Positions 6,771-12,861 are shown, numbered from the stretch's first letter. The stretch: 13,229 nt of DNA from DATEOR01 sp046733475 (GCA_046733475.1 JBKPPF010000072.1:1-13229); one strand, 5' to 3'. A program made the numbers and translations. The notes: a model not told the origin generated them from the sequence alone.

Positions 6771-7253
6771 CTAGCGAGCGGCCGCTTCGTCCGCCTCGCG
6801 CAGGCGCTCGGCCACGGCCTTGAGGAGGCTGACAGCCAGCTCGGAATCTGCAGCGACGAGCTTGAGGAAGGGACGGCGGCCAATCGCCATCGCCAGCACG
6901 CGCGTCTTGGCGATGACCGTCCCCGAGCGGGGCCCCCCGTCCAGCAGCGCGAGCTCTCCGAAGAAATCGCCAGCCACGAGCGCGACGTTCCTTCCCTTGG
7001 GAAGACTCAGCGTCGCCTCGCCGTCGAGAATGACGTAGAAGGTCTCTCCGCGCTGGCCCTTGCGCACAATGGCCGAGGCGGCGGCGAAACGGCGCGGCCG
7101 CGCAAGATTTGCGATCCTCTTGACGTGCCGCTTCGAAAGCGGCGCGAAAAGCGGGATGTCATGGAGCACGTCGACCCAGTCGGCGCCGAGCGGGGCGCCC
7201 TGCGAGGAAGCCTTTTCGCCCAAAAGCAGCGTCTCGACACTGACTCTCGGCAC
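6771..7253 (-). CDS. Stand-alone cyclic-nucleotide-binding domain protein
   Basis: 160 residues made almost entirely of one CRP-type cNMP-binding domain, with no helix-turn-helix, kinase or membrane part. It begins DVLHDIPLFAPLSKRHVKRI, continues GETFYVILDGEATLSL, and has the phosphate-binding cassette FGELALLDGGPRSGTV (residues 98-113), with the Glu and Arg that contact ribose and phosphate retained. It should therefore bind cAMP or cGMP and act by protein contact. The GTG at 7253 fits a leaderless start: a GATAGT box lies six bases upstream. An internal GTG at about residue 28, nearer the domain, is an alternative. It lies upstream of the cyclase on the same strand, 465 bases away, and divergently from the RidA gene. 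Relatives of this layout are common as small single-domain sensors; the partner is unknown. Confidence 0.85.
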   Translation of the reverse strand: MPRVSVETLLLGEKASSQGAPLGADWVDVLHDIPLFAPLSKRHVKRIANLARPRRFAAASAIVRKGQRGETFYVILDGEATLSLPKGRNVALVAGDFFGELALLDGGPRSGTVIAKTRVLAMAIGRRPFLKLVAADSELAVSLLKAVAERLREADEAAAR

Positions 7254-7259
7254 GCTGCG

Positions 7260-7265
7260 ACTATC
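7260..7265 (-). promoter_or_regulatory. Putative -10 box of leaderless promoter for the cNMP-binding gene
   Basis: On the minus strand GATAGT is followed by six bases and then the GTG start at 7253. This spacing would put the transcription start at or next to the start codon, as in leaderless actinobacterial genes. No good -35 hexamer is visible. Confidence 0.35.
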
Positions 7266-7408
7266 TCATGTCGCCGCCACGGACACCAGAGCGGACCCGA
7301 TTAGCCTGAGGCGGTGCTCTTCGCAGAAACCCCGTCCGCCTCGAGCTGGTACCCCGCCTTGTGATTGTCGGCATCTGCCTCTGAGCCTCGGTCCCTCCGG
7401 CAGTCTGC

Positions 7409-7438
7409 TTGCTCGCGAGATCAAGACGGGTCTAGAGT
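7409..7438 (+). promoter_or_regulatory. Putative leaderless promoter of the RidA-like gene
   Basis: TTGCTC (7409-7414), an 18-base spacer and TAGAGT (7433-7438) resemble -35 and -10 boxes. The GTG start at 7445 follows six bases later, the same distance as in the divergent cNMP-binding gene, and there is no Shine-Dalgarno sequence. Confidence 0.4.
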
Positions 7439-7444
7439 CTCTGC

Positions 7445-7922
7445 GTGAGCCGTGTCGAGGATCGTCTGGAGGAGCTTGGGATCTCATTGCCGGCGGCCAT
7501 GGTCCCTCCCGGCAACTTCAAGCTCGTCAATGTCGATGAGGGCGTTGCCTACGTGTCGGGACATGCACCGATGGACGGTTCCCGGGTACTGGTCGAGGGA
7601 GTCGTCGGCAGTGACTTGAGCGTCGAGCAGGGATATGAGGCGGCGAGACTGACGGCGGCGAGACTGACGGCGCTCACAATCCTCGCTTCGCTCAAACAAG
7701 AGCTCGGCGATCTAGATCGATTACGGAAGTGGCTTCGCGCTGTCGGCTACTTACAATCGGCCCGGGCTTCCATGACAACGCCCGAGTGGTCAACGGCTTC
7801 AGCGATCTGATCATGAGACTTCGGGCGATGCCGGCCGGCACGCACGTTCTGCTCGTGGTCAAGGGCCGTCGCCCCTGAATGTCCCGGTGATCGTCGATGC
7901 GTTCGTCGCCATGACTCCCTAG
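7445..7922 (+). pseudogene. RidA/YjgF-family protein, frameshifted twice
   Basis: RidA-type proteins deaminate reactive enamines and imines; members of this subgroup, starting VEDRLEELGISLP, are often of unknown substrate. The first frame gives PPGNFKLVNVDEGVAYVSGH and LTILASLKQELGDLDRLRKW, then degenerates after GYLQSAR. In the next frame the family sequence continues GFHDNARVVNGFSDLI (about 7765-7812), and in a third it ends GDAGRHARSA, then PLNVPVIVDAFVAMTP with a stop at 7920-7922. Adding one C at the CCC run near 7761-7763 and one G near 7814-7816 restores a 159-residue protein, the expected length. The protein also has a perfect 15-bp in-frame duplication (7640-7669). The small cupin starts four bases downstream, so the two form an operon. 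Sequencing error or recent decay is possible. Confidence 0.8.
7640..7669 (+). repeat. Perfect 15-bp tandem duplication inside the RidA-like gene
   Basis: The unit gcggcgagactgacg occurs twice head to tail, adding five residues (AARLT AARLT) where family members have one copy in the helix EAARLTAL. The frame is kept. It looks like a recent replication slippage. Confidence 0.9.
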
Positions 7923-7926
7923 TTCG

Positions 7927-8319
7927 GTGCCCTTCGACGCGCTCAGTTCGATCGACAGACAAAAGTTGGCGCCTGGTTATCTCGCTCGAGCTGTCCACGG
8001 CGAGCCGATCACGATGGCGTGGTCGAGATCGAACCGCATGCGGCCCTGCCCGAACATAGCCACGCGAACGAGCAACTTTGCCTTGATTCGGGGTTCGGTC
8101 ACCTTCCGGATTGGCCAGGAAGAGAAGCATCTCGAACCTGGGGACATCTGGCGCATTCCCTCCAACACCCCGCACAGCGTCACGGCCGGCGAGTCCGGCG
8201 CGCTTGTCCTCGACGTCTTTTCTCCTTCGCGTGGAGATTGGGTGGGCCTTGACGCGTCGCTGCTGGCCCGTCTGACTGGCCGTAGGGCGAGGCGCCCGCG
8301 CGGATTACCAAACGCGTGA
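7927..8319 (+). CDS. Small cupin protein, central motif out of frame
   Basis: An open frame of 130 residues beginning MPFDALSSIDRQKLAPGYLA and continuing RGSVTFRIGQEEKHLEPGDI, WRIPSNTPHSVTAGESGALV and LDVFSPSRGDW. The ends are clearly cupin_2, including the second motif with its His (NTPHSV). The middle (WSRSNRMRPCPNIATRTSN) is nonsense. The adjacent frame there reads VEIEPHAALPEHSHANEQ, which is cupin motif 1 with its H-x-H metal ligands. One base missing near 8020 and two missing near 8092-8094 explain this and together keep the frame open. As written, the protein lacks its metal site; with the bases restored it would be an ordinary metal-binding cupin. It follows the RidA-like gene by four bases, with GTG as start. 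Its end overlaps the convergent HNH gene by 15 bases. Confidence 0.75.
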   Translation: MPFDALSSIDRQKLAPGYLARAVHGEPITMAWSRSNRMRPCPNIATRTSNFALIRGSVTFRIGQEEKHLEPGDIWRIPSNTPHSVTAGESGALVLDVFSPSRGDWVGLDASLLARLTGRRARRPRGLPNA

Positions 8320-8523
8320 ATGCCTCGCAACGGGTCGTCCTGTGGTGCTCCTGTTGCAATAGCGATGCTCGGGCCCTGAGTAGCGGCGGCGGTCGTTGTC
8401 ATCGTGGCTGCCGAGGTCCCAGTCGGAGCCGGGGACGATGGGCTCCCCACAGCGTGCGCACTTAACCAGGCCGGTGCTTCGCCGGGTACAGGATGACGGC
8501 CTTCGGCTCCAGCGGGCCGGCAC
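8305..8523 (-). CDS. HNH nuclease, C-terminal domain (copy B)
   Basis: 72 residues containing CARCGEPIVPGSDWDLG, HDDNDRRRYSGPEHRYCNRS and the terminal HSRVW. The C-x-x-C pair, the D-L-G-(S)-H-D-D group and the E-H-x-x-C-N group match the compact HNH domain seen in many actinobacterial and phage proteins, which nick or cut DNA. An extra Ser sits inside the usual D-L-G-H-D-D. It follows the zinc-ribbon ORF (8533-8760) on the same strand by nine bases, and the two may be one gene split by a stop or frameshift, or a two-gene unit. A matching tail is found at 1511-1598. Confidence 0.65.
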   Translation of the reverse strand: MPARWSRRPSSCTRRSTGLVKCARCGEPIVPGSDWDLGSHDDNDRRRYSGPEHRYCNRSTTGRPVARHSRVW

Positions 8524-8532
8524 CGGATGACG

Positions 8533-8760
8533 CTACTCCTGCGCGGGAAGTCTCCCGAGACGACGCAAGTGCTCGTTGCGCCGGCACTCCTTGCAGCGTG
8601 GATAGCGCCCGTCGTACATCGACCGCATGAGGTAGACAGCACGCTCGACTCTCGCGGCGACAATCTGGTCGCGTCCTCCGGGTTTGCCCATTCGGGCAAA
8701 AGCCTCGACGATCTCGGGGAGAAGACAGGAAGGTGCGCTAGAAGTGGGGATTCTCACCAC
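8533..8760 (-). CDS. Zinc-ribbon protein of HNH-associated family (copy B, damaged)
   Basis: 75 residues ending MRSMYDGRYPRCKECRRNEH and LRRLGRLPAQE; this half is nearly identical to copy A at 12108-12383. The N-terminus, APSCLLPEI, also matches. Between them copy A has LPEWADPEQANRWSARELE and the knuckle C-x-x-C, while copy B reads another frame. Its alternative frame there is LPEWANPEDATRLSPRE, so one T has been gained (ctttt against cttt near 8690), and 49 bases including the first C-x-x-C are missing; the sum (-48) restores the frame. Copy B therefore keeps only one of the two cysteine pairs and is probably non-functional as a zinc ribbon. It lies directly upstream of the HNH ORF. Confidence 0.6.
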   Translation of the reverse strand: MVRIPTSSAPSCLLPEIVEAFARMGKPGGRDQIVAARVERAVYLMRSMYDGRYPRCKECRRNEHLRRLGRLPAQE

Positions 8761-8820
8761 TTGTCAGCGACCCTCGCAAAAAACTGGCGCGGTGTCTCAT
8801 TGCTCCTTCCACAAAAAAAG
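8761..8820 (-). repeat. Upstream region shared with zinc-ribbon copy A
   Basis: This 60-base stretch aligns without gaps to 12387-12446; by hand count about 39 positions agree, including TTGTCA at one end and an A7 tract at the other. Both lie directly upstream of the zinc-ribbon genes on the minus strand, so promoter or leader sequence was duplicated with the gene. On the minus strand TGTCA reads TGACA, a possible -35 box, but no clear -10 is seen. Confidence 0.5.
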
Positions 8821-9165
8821 ACTCTTACTCAAGGAACGGATGGCGTCGCCGAAAGGGCCAGTCAGAGAGTCCCATTAGGCACGGATCAGCCGGCCAGGCA
8901 GATCGCATCTCATACGTTACAAATGCTTTACGCCGACTAACGGCGGAAGGAGTACGATGCCTCGTCCTCGGGAGCAAAGCGTCCGATGTGAGTGGGGAGT
9001 CACATGGGGGAAATTCGTGCGGCGCTTGGATCTCTTACGGAGGTATGCACGCGCGCCCACTGTGAGGCTTCGCCTGCCGCATTTGCTGCGCGTGGAGGGG
9101 GTGAGGCCTTCGCGGCATCCGCACGTCCAGGCGGTCAACCAACCTACGTGAGTTAGGGGAGTGTG
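8821..9165. other. Gap before the Asp-box protein gene
   Basis: No recognised gene family. One small forward ORF with a good ribosome binding site (8957-9151) is listed separately. A second, 49-codon frame starting at ATG 9005 has AT-rich third positions for this DNA and is unlikely to be coding. The promoter of the large gene at 9166 probably lies here, but no convincing -35/-10 pair stands out. Confidence 0.4.
8957..9151 (+). CDS. Possible small ORF upstream of the Asp-box gene
   Basis: 64 codons from an ATG preceded by GGAAGGAG with four to five bases of spacing, a strong ribosome binding site. It ends 14 bases before the ATG of the secreted protein. The product is rich in Arg, Leu and Pro (RRLDLLRRYARAPTVRLRLP) and resembles no family I know. 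It could be a leader peptide, or the signal may be accidental. Confidence 0.25.
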   Translation: MPRPREQSVRCEWGVTWGKFVRRLDLLRRYARAPTVRLRLPHLLRVEGVRPSRHPHVQAVNQPT

Positions 9166-10926
9166 ATGAAGAGGTCTTTGTTCTTCCTTGCTGTTTTTGT
9201 CGCACTTGCTGTTGCGACGACGGCCAGCGCCGCCTTGCAAGCACGCGTCAACGTGGCGAATCCCGATTCGCCCTTCCCGCCGAACAAGTCGGCGGAAGCC
9301 GCGGTTGCAATCGACAAGCACATGCCGAACGTTGTCGGCGCGGGCGCGTTCGATGAAGTCGACGAGGCCCCGTGTGGAACAGCGGATGCGACGCCTGACT
9401 TTCCATGTCCCTTCATAACGGGTGTTGGCGTTTCGGGCGTCTACTTCTCGTTCGATCGCGGCCATTCCTGGATGCAGCCGAGCTTCACCGGCTGGACGGC
9501 CAGAAATGGAACACCGCACTTTGGAACCATCCATACGTTGCCCTGGTACTACGAAGCGGGCCTCAGCTCGGACGCCGACTCGGCGGTCGCCTTCGGGCCG
9601 CGTCCGGTGAGCGGACACTTCTCCTGGGACAACGGGTCGCGCTTCTACTACGCAAACCTCGTCTCGGCGATCCCGGCGAAGCCCTCCGAGATCGCATTCA
9701 AGTCGACGGAGCGGGTAGCCGTATCGCGGATCGACAACCCGACTTCACCGGCGGTGGTGAGCGACAAGGACAACTGGTTCAAGCCCGTGGTCTTGCCTGT
9801 CCATGCCTCAACGACAGCCTTCGAGGACAAAGAGCAAATCTGGGCGGACAACGCGGCGTCGAGCCCCTTCTTCGGCAACGTCTACACCTGCTTCGCCGAG
9901 TATCGAAGCGCTGCGGCTCATCAGCAGGGGAACGCACCGGTGCCGCTGTTTGTGCTGACTTCACGCGACGGCGGCGACACGTGGGTAAAGAAGCAGATCA
10001 CGTCCGCGGCCACGGTCGGTGTCGGCGGAACGCCGAATGAGTTCGGTGTCTCAGGCTGCTCGATCCGCACCGACAGCCACGGCGTCGTCTATCTCTTCGC
10101 CGAACAGTTCCAGAGGCCGAACACGCTTCCCACGCACGGCGCGCACGTCATGTGGAAGTCCTTCGACGGTGGCAAGTCGTGGACGAAGAAGCAGGTGCTC
10201 TACCGCATCACCGACCCCTGCTACCGGATCGATCCGAATCAGGCGCGCTGCGTGGAAGACGGGATTGGGGGAGCTCGAACCGATCTCTCCGCCTCGCCAA
10301 GCGTCGATATCGCAAATGGAGCTCCTACGGGTGCCGGGGCGACAGACGAGATCGTCAACTCGTGGGCGGACGGGCGACCCGCCTTCAACCACGAATCGGT
10401 CATGTTCTCGTACTCGACCGATCACGGAAACACCTGGGCGGCGCCGACTCAGGTGCCGGGCCCCGGGCGCGGCTTCTACTCCGCTCCGGCGATCTCGCCG
10501 ACGGGTCAGTGGGTCTATACGGCCAACTCATGGTGGCTGACACCCTTCCAGACAACGACGGCCAATCCACGCATGCTGCAGAACACGTTCCAGGTCTCCG
10601 CGATCGGCGGTAACGGAGCGCCGACCGGATGGTCGACCCTGGTGGCGACACCACCTGGAGACGGACGTGGTGGAAGCGCCAACGGACTCGGCTCCGAGTT
10701 TCTTGGCGACTACAACTACGCCTCTGCCATGAACGACTACGGCGTTGGCGTGTGGACGGCCGATGCACGGAACGCCTCACATTGCGGCGCAGTCGACGCC
10801 TGGCGACAGGCGCTCGCCGACTTCCTCTCGGGGAGCGGGCCGGATCCGGGTAACCCACCGAACCCGGCAACCGATTGTCCGGGGACGTTCGGGAACATCG
10901 ACATCTGGAGTGCCACGAGCGGCTAG
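9166..10926 (+). CDS. Secreted Asp-box (BNR/sialidase-like) repeat protein
   Basis: 586 residues with a signal peptide (MKRSLFFLAVFVALAVATT, cleavage probably after ASA, residue about 22) and no membrane anchor, so it is probably released or bound loosely outside the cell. Four Asp boxes (S-x-D-x-G-x-x-W) mark a beta-propeller: SFDRGHSW (95-102), SRDGGDTW (266-273), SFDGGKSW (332-339) and STDHGNTW (417-424). Sialidases, Vps10-like and photosystem-assembly-like propellers share such boxes. I do not see the arginine triad and Tyr/Glu pair of a true sialidase, so enzymatic activity is unproven. Several cysteines (for example in APCGTADATPDFPC) suggest disulphides. ATG 9166 is preferred over GTG 9163 because GGGGAG (9156-9161) is at suitable distance. 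It is intact, unlike many neighbours, and is followed by a strong hairpin. Confidence 0.85.
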   Translation: MKRSLFFLAVFVALAVATTASAALQARVNVANPDSPFPPNKSAEAAVAIDKHMPNVVGAGAFDEVDEAPCGTADATPDFPCPFITGVGVSGVYFSFDRGHSWMQPSFTGWTARNGTPHFGTIHTLPWYYEAGLSSDADSAVAFGPRPVSGHFSWDNGSRFYYANLVSAIPAKPSEIAFKSTERVAVSRIDNPTSPAVVSDKDNWFKPVVLPVHASTTAFEDKEQIWADNAASSPFFGNVYTCFAEYRSAAAHQQGNAPVPLFVLTSRDGGDTWVKKQITSAATVGVGGTPNEFGVSGCSIRTDSHGVVYLFAEQFQRPNTLPTHGAHVMWKSFDGGKSWTKKQVLYRITDPCYRIDPNQARCVEDGIGGARTDLSASPSVDIANGAPTGAGATDEIVNSWADGRPAFNHESVMFSYSTDHGNTWAAPTQVPGPGRGFYSAPAISPTGQWVYTANSWWLTPFQTTTANPRMLQNTFQVSAIGGNGAPTGWSTLVATPPGDGRGGSANGLGSEFLGDYNYASAMNDYGVGVWTADARNASHCGAVDAWRQALADFLSGSGPDPGNPPNPATDCPGTFGNIDIWSATSG

Positions 10927-10944
10927 TCGTTCGAGTCTCCGTGG

Positions 10945-10978
10945 ACGGAGGGCCGGTCTCCCCCTACCGGCCCTCCGT
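10945..10978 (+). terminator. Strong hairpin terminator after the Asp-box gene
   Basis: A perfect 13-bp stem, acggagggccggt (10945-10957) with accggccctccgt (10966-10978), and an 8-base loop, 19 bases after the stop codon. The following bases (tcgtcc) are only weakly T-rich, as is common in high-GC genomes. Confidence 0.8.
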
Positions 10979-10997
10979 TCGTCCATCGAGCGATCGG

Positions 10998-11201
10998 TCA
11001 CGGTGCGCCCTCACGCTCCACGAACGGATGGCAGCGTGAGCACGTTCTCGAGCGCGTGCGAGCCTTCCTGGGCCCTAGGAACGATGTGGTGGACGTGAAG
11101 CCGTAACGTTTCGGTGGGGGTGACCCGCAACGCACGCACCGGTGACCGTCACGGTAAAGCCCGCCTTCCTCGCCCAGCCGGAAGCTTGAAACCAAAGTCA
11201 C
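10998..11201 (-). CDS. HNH endonuclease fragment with its core out of frame
   Basis: The open frame (67 codons) reads GGLYRDGHRCVRCGSPP near its start and CSRCHPFVEREGAP at its end, both pieces of the classic HNH fold (C-x-x-C ... C-x-x-C). Between these, the neighbouring frame holds the catalytic part LRLHVHHIVPRAQEGSHALE and NVLTL. One base missing near the proline codons (about 11115-11125) and two missing near 11035 explain this and leave the frame open. As written the H-H-I-V-P active site is not translated. The N-terminal part of usual HNH proteins is also missing, since the frame opens at GTG 11201, about 20 residues before the first cysteine pair. This HNH type differs from the one at 8305. 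Confidence 0.65.
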   Translation of the reverse strand: MTLVSSFRLGEEGGLYRDGHRCVRCGSPPPKRYGFTSTTSFLGPRKARTRSRTCSRCHPFVEREGAP

Positions 11202-11350
11202 GAACTGCGAGAGTGGCTTCCCGATATAGCCACCGCGCGCATCCCGACGACCCCGATCGGGTGCTCAAAGAGTCGGGCCGCAATCCGTGAATGTGCTGAT
11301 CCTCGCTGTGGAGAACTACGCCTCCTCCCTAGGCACGCGAAGCAACGAAG

Positions 11351-11378
11351 AGAGGCGGCCGGTTTCCCGGCCGCCTCT
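11351..11378 (-). terminator. Hairpin terminator of the cupredoxin gene
   Basis: A perfect 12-bp stem, agaggcggccgg (11351-11362) with ccggccgcctct (11367-11378). On the minus strand the loop is GAAA and the stem is followed by the T-rich cttcgttgcttcg. It lies 35 bases beyond the cupredoxin stop codon. Confidence 0.8.
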
Positions 11379-11412
11379 TTGGTGGCGCGACGTTTGGGTG
11401 GCGTCGCGAGCT

Positions 11413-11915
11413 TCAGGCCACATTGACGGTCCGCATCAGGTCGTTGTCCGGGCCGATTGTCTTCACCTCCGCCATGCCCGGCATCTCGAGCGTCTTCGTC
11501 GTGAACTTGTAGACGCCCTTCGTCGGGAACGAAATATGTGCGACGTCGCCCGTCATCATCGCCTTGCCGAGCATCACCTTCGGGCCGGCGACCTGGATCA
11601 GCTTGTGCGGGTCGACGTCCTCGTCGGTGATTCGGAGCTTCCCTCCGGCGGCGACTGTCATCTTCATCATCGCCCCCGACTTCGTCCCGTTGCTCCAGAC
11701 GTGGCAACCGCGCTGCACGTGGACAATGTTCAGCGTTGAGGCCGCAGGCGTTGCCGCCGCCCCGCTGCCCATCATCCCCGAGCTCATGTGCATAGCCGGC
11801 GCCTGAACGGTCACCGTCTTCGCGTGCGCGAAGTCGTCGCCGACGATCATCGCCCCGATGATGAAGCCGGTCGAGACGATCACGGCCGCCGCGAGAATTG
11901 TGAGCCCTTCAACAT
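11413..11915 (-). CDS. Atypical cupredoxin-like secreted or membrane-anchored protein, start frameshifted
   Basis: About 167 residues once corrected. The N-terminus is a signal or anchor helix (MLKGLTILAAAVIVSTGF...), followed by a Met/His-rich linker (MHMSSGMMGSG) and a cupredoxin-like beta domain with RGCHVWSNG (residues about 69-77), VDPHKLIQVAGP (101-112) and GVYKFTTKTLEMPGM (134-148). The usual C-terminal C-x4-H-x4-M copper loop is missing its Cys and His, so a standard blue-copper site is unlikely; the Met/His-rich linker may bind copper instead. The group is common in Thermoleophilia-type genomes, with unknown role. As written, the longest frame starts at GTG 11883. The ATG at 11915 has an ideal AAGGAGG site (11923-11929) and starts the right protein if one base is added to the CCC run at 11905-11907. 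A hairpin terminator follows. Confidence 0.75.
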
Positions 11916-11922
11916 CACGCCA

Positions 11923-11929
11923 CCTCCTT
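11923..11929 (-). promoter_or_regulatory. Ribosome binding site fixing the cupredoxin start
   Basis: AAGGAGG on the minus strand, seven bases before ATG 11915. It is the strongest such site on this strand in the window. It shows that translation should begin at 11915 although the written frame ends after 11 codons. Confidence 0.7.
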
Positions 11930-12100
11930 CTGTCAGGCTAAGCGTGATGGAAGGGGATTCTCGCGCCATCCGTGGCGAGACAGAACTTCCATAGCAGTTT
12001 GGGGCAGGTCGGCTGCTTGAAACTACTGAGTTGTTGAAGCAGTGGGATCCACGCGGGTGCGAGCCCTGTTTCAAGGGCCGCCGGCGAATTTCGACGGGTG

Positions 12101-12116
12101 GGGGCCTTTAGGCCCC
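12101..12116. repeat. Short palindrome at the end of zinc-ribbon copy A
   Basis: ggggcc (12101-12106), loop ttta, ggcccc (12111-12116). The TAA stop of the zinc-ribbon ORF lies inside the loop. No T tract follows on the minus strand, so it is at best a weak terminator. The 190 bases from 11916 to 12107 hold no other recognised feature. Confidence 0.4.
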
Positions 12117-12383
12117 GGTCCGGGGCAACCTTCCGAGCTTGCGCAGCCGCTCGTCACGCCGGCACTCCTTGCAGCGGGGATAGCGCCCGTCGTACATCGA
12201 GCGCATGACGTGAAACTCGGTCAGCCGCTTGCGCTCGTGACAGCCGGTGCACATCTTGGAGGTCTCGCGCTCGAGTTCCCGCGCCGACCACCTGTTCGCC
12301 TGCTCAGGGTCGGCCCATTCGGGCAAAGTGTCGATGATGTGGGGGAGAAGGCAGGAAGGCGGGCTAAAAGCGGGGGATTTCAC
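12108..12383 (-). CDS. Zinc-ribbon protein of HNH-associated family (copy A)
   Basis: 91 residues with two cysteine pairs: MCTGCHERKRLTEFHV (C-x-x-C) and RYPRCKECRRDERLRKLGRL (C-x-x-C). This is a small treble-clef zinc ribbon, like those found at the N-terminus of phage-type HNH and endonuclease VII proteins, with R-S-M-Y-D-G-R between the pairs. Unlike copy B it has no HNH domain downstream; after the stop the DNA has no recognisable homology. The GTG at 12383 follows a conserved TGA three codons upstream. A start at ATG (KMCTGC) would give just the ribbon, but the N-terminal 45 residues are conserved in copy B, favouring the longer form. The role is probably DNA binding; a nuclease function cannot be claimed without the HNH part. 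Confidence 0.65.
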   Translation of the reverse strand: MKSPAFSPPSCLLPHIIDTLPEWADPEQANRWSARELERETSKMCTGCHERKRLTEFHVMRSMYDGRYPRCKECRRDERLRKLGRLPRTGA

Positions 12384-12386
12384 GAT

Positions 12387-12446
12387 TTGTCAATGTCTCT
12401 CCCGAAAAACGGGCGTGGTGTTCGCGGAGTGCTTCTCTAAAAAAAC
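12387..12446 (-). repeat. Upstream region shared with zinc-ribbon copy B
   Basis: Counterpart of 8761-8820, aligned without gaps over 60 bases. On the minus strand it contains TTGACA (12389-12394), close to a consensus -35 box, and an A/T tract at its far end. No good -10 box lies at the right distance. Confidence 0.5.
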
Positions 12447-12532
12447 GCGGCCTTGACGTTTGGTGTGGGAAGGGGCCGGACCAACAAAACGACCTTCACC
12501 TGCCCCGGACGACGGCGAGTACGCGCGGCCTG

Positions 12533-12829
12533 CTATCGAAGGTTGTGGTCCATCTTGATTCGGTCGGGATGCTCCTCGAGGTGCTCTGCGAGACGATCCC
12601 TGATCCAAACGATGGGCGCGCCGAAGATCACCATGAGGAGCGAGAGCAACCAGACGCCCACGACCACGGTGAACACGATCCCGACCACTGCCCAGAACCA
12701 ACGATTCGCTTCCGCGGCGCCGGACGCGCTCTGGTGGGCAGCCGCTGCAGTCGGCGTCGCGACGAATCCAGCGGCGAGAACAACGACCCATATCGCGACA
12801 ATCCTGGGGCGGATGGCCCGTTCTCCCAT
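12533..12829 (-). CDS. Small membrane protein of unknown function
   Basis: 98 residues from ATG 12829. The N-terminus looks like a signal peptide (RPRIVAIWVVVLAAGFVATP, then TAAAA|HQ), followed by a short polar stretch and one long hydrophobic helix (FWAVVGIVFTVVVGVWLLSL, extending into LMVIFGAPIVW). The C-terminus is charged and probably cytoplasmic (DRLAEHLEEHPDRIKMDHN). No family is recognised. A GTG at 12853 in the same frame is an alternative start. ATG is preferred because a TACCAT box lies eight bases upstream, compatible with a short or absent leader, and because it gives a proper signal sequence. It lies just downstream of the small ORF ending at 12862 on the same strand. Confidence 0.6.
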   Translation of the reverse strand: MGERAIRPRIVAIWVVVLAAGFVATPTAAAAHQSASGAAEANRWFWAVVGIVFTVVVGVWLLSLLMVIFGAPIVWIRDRLAEHLEEHPDRIKMDHNLR

Positions 12830-12861
12830 GCCCAACGATGGTAGCGCGTTCACAACGCCCT

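Noticed and set aside
7304..7390. Short reverse coding-like stretch (DNHKAGYQLEADG) before a TAA
   Set aside because: Fewer than 30 residues, no recognisable family, and it lies in the divergent promoter region; too little to call a gene.
7977..8699. Long reverse ORF of 240 codons opposite the small cupin
   Set aside because: Only its first 24 residues are meaningful (they belong to the frameshifted zinc-ribbon copy B); the rest is low-complexity shadow sequence.
8917..9618. Reverse ORF opposite the Asp-box gene start
   Set aside because: Arginine-rich antisense translation of a clear secreted-protein gene.
7927..11201. Programmed ribosomal frameshifting as explanation for the shifted genes
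   Set aside because: No shared slippery heptamer or downstream structure is seen, and the shifts occur in unrelated genes and differ in size and direction.
11198..11707. Reverse ORF of 169 codons overlapping the cupredoxin
   Set aside because: It runs through the cupredoxin coding region in another frame and through the hairpin terminator; the composition is antisense-like.
12040..12100. Possible tRNA near zinc-ribbon copy A (text like a T-arm)
   Set aside because: No cloverleaf can be drawn; acceptor and anticodon stems do not pair.
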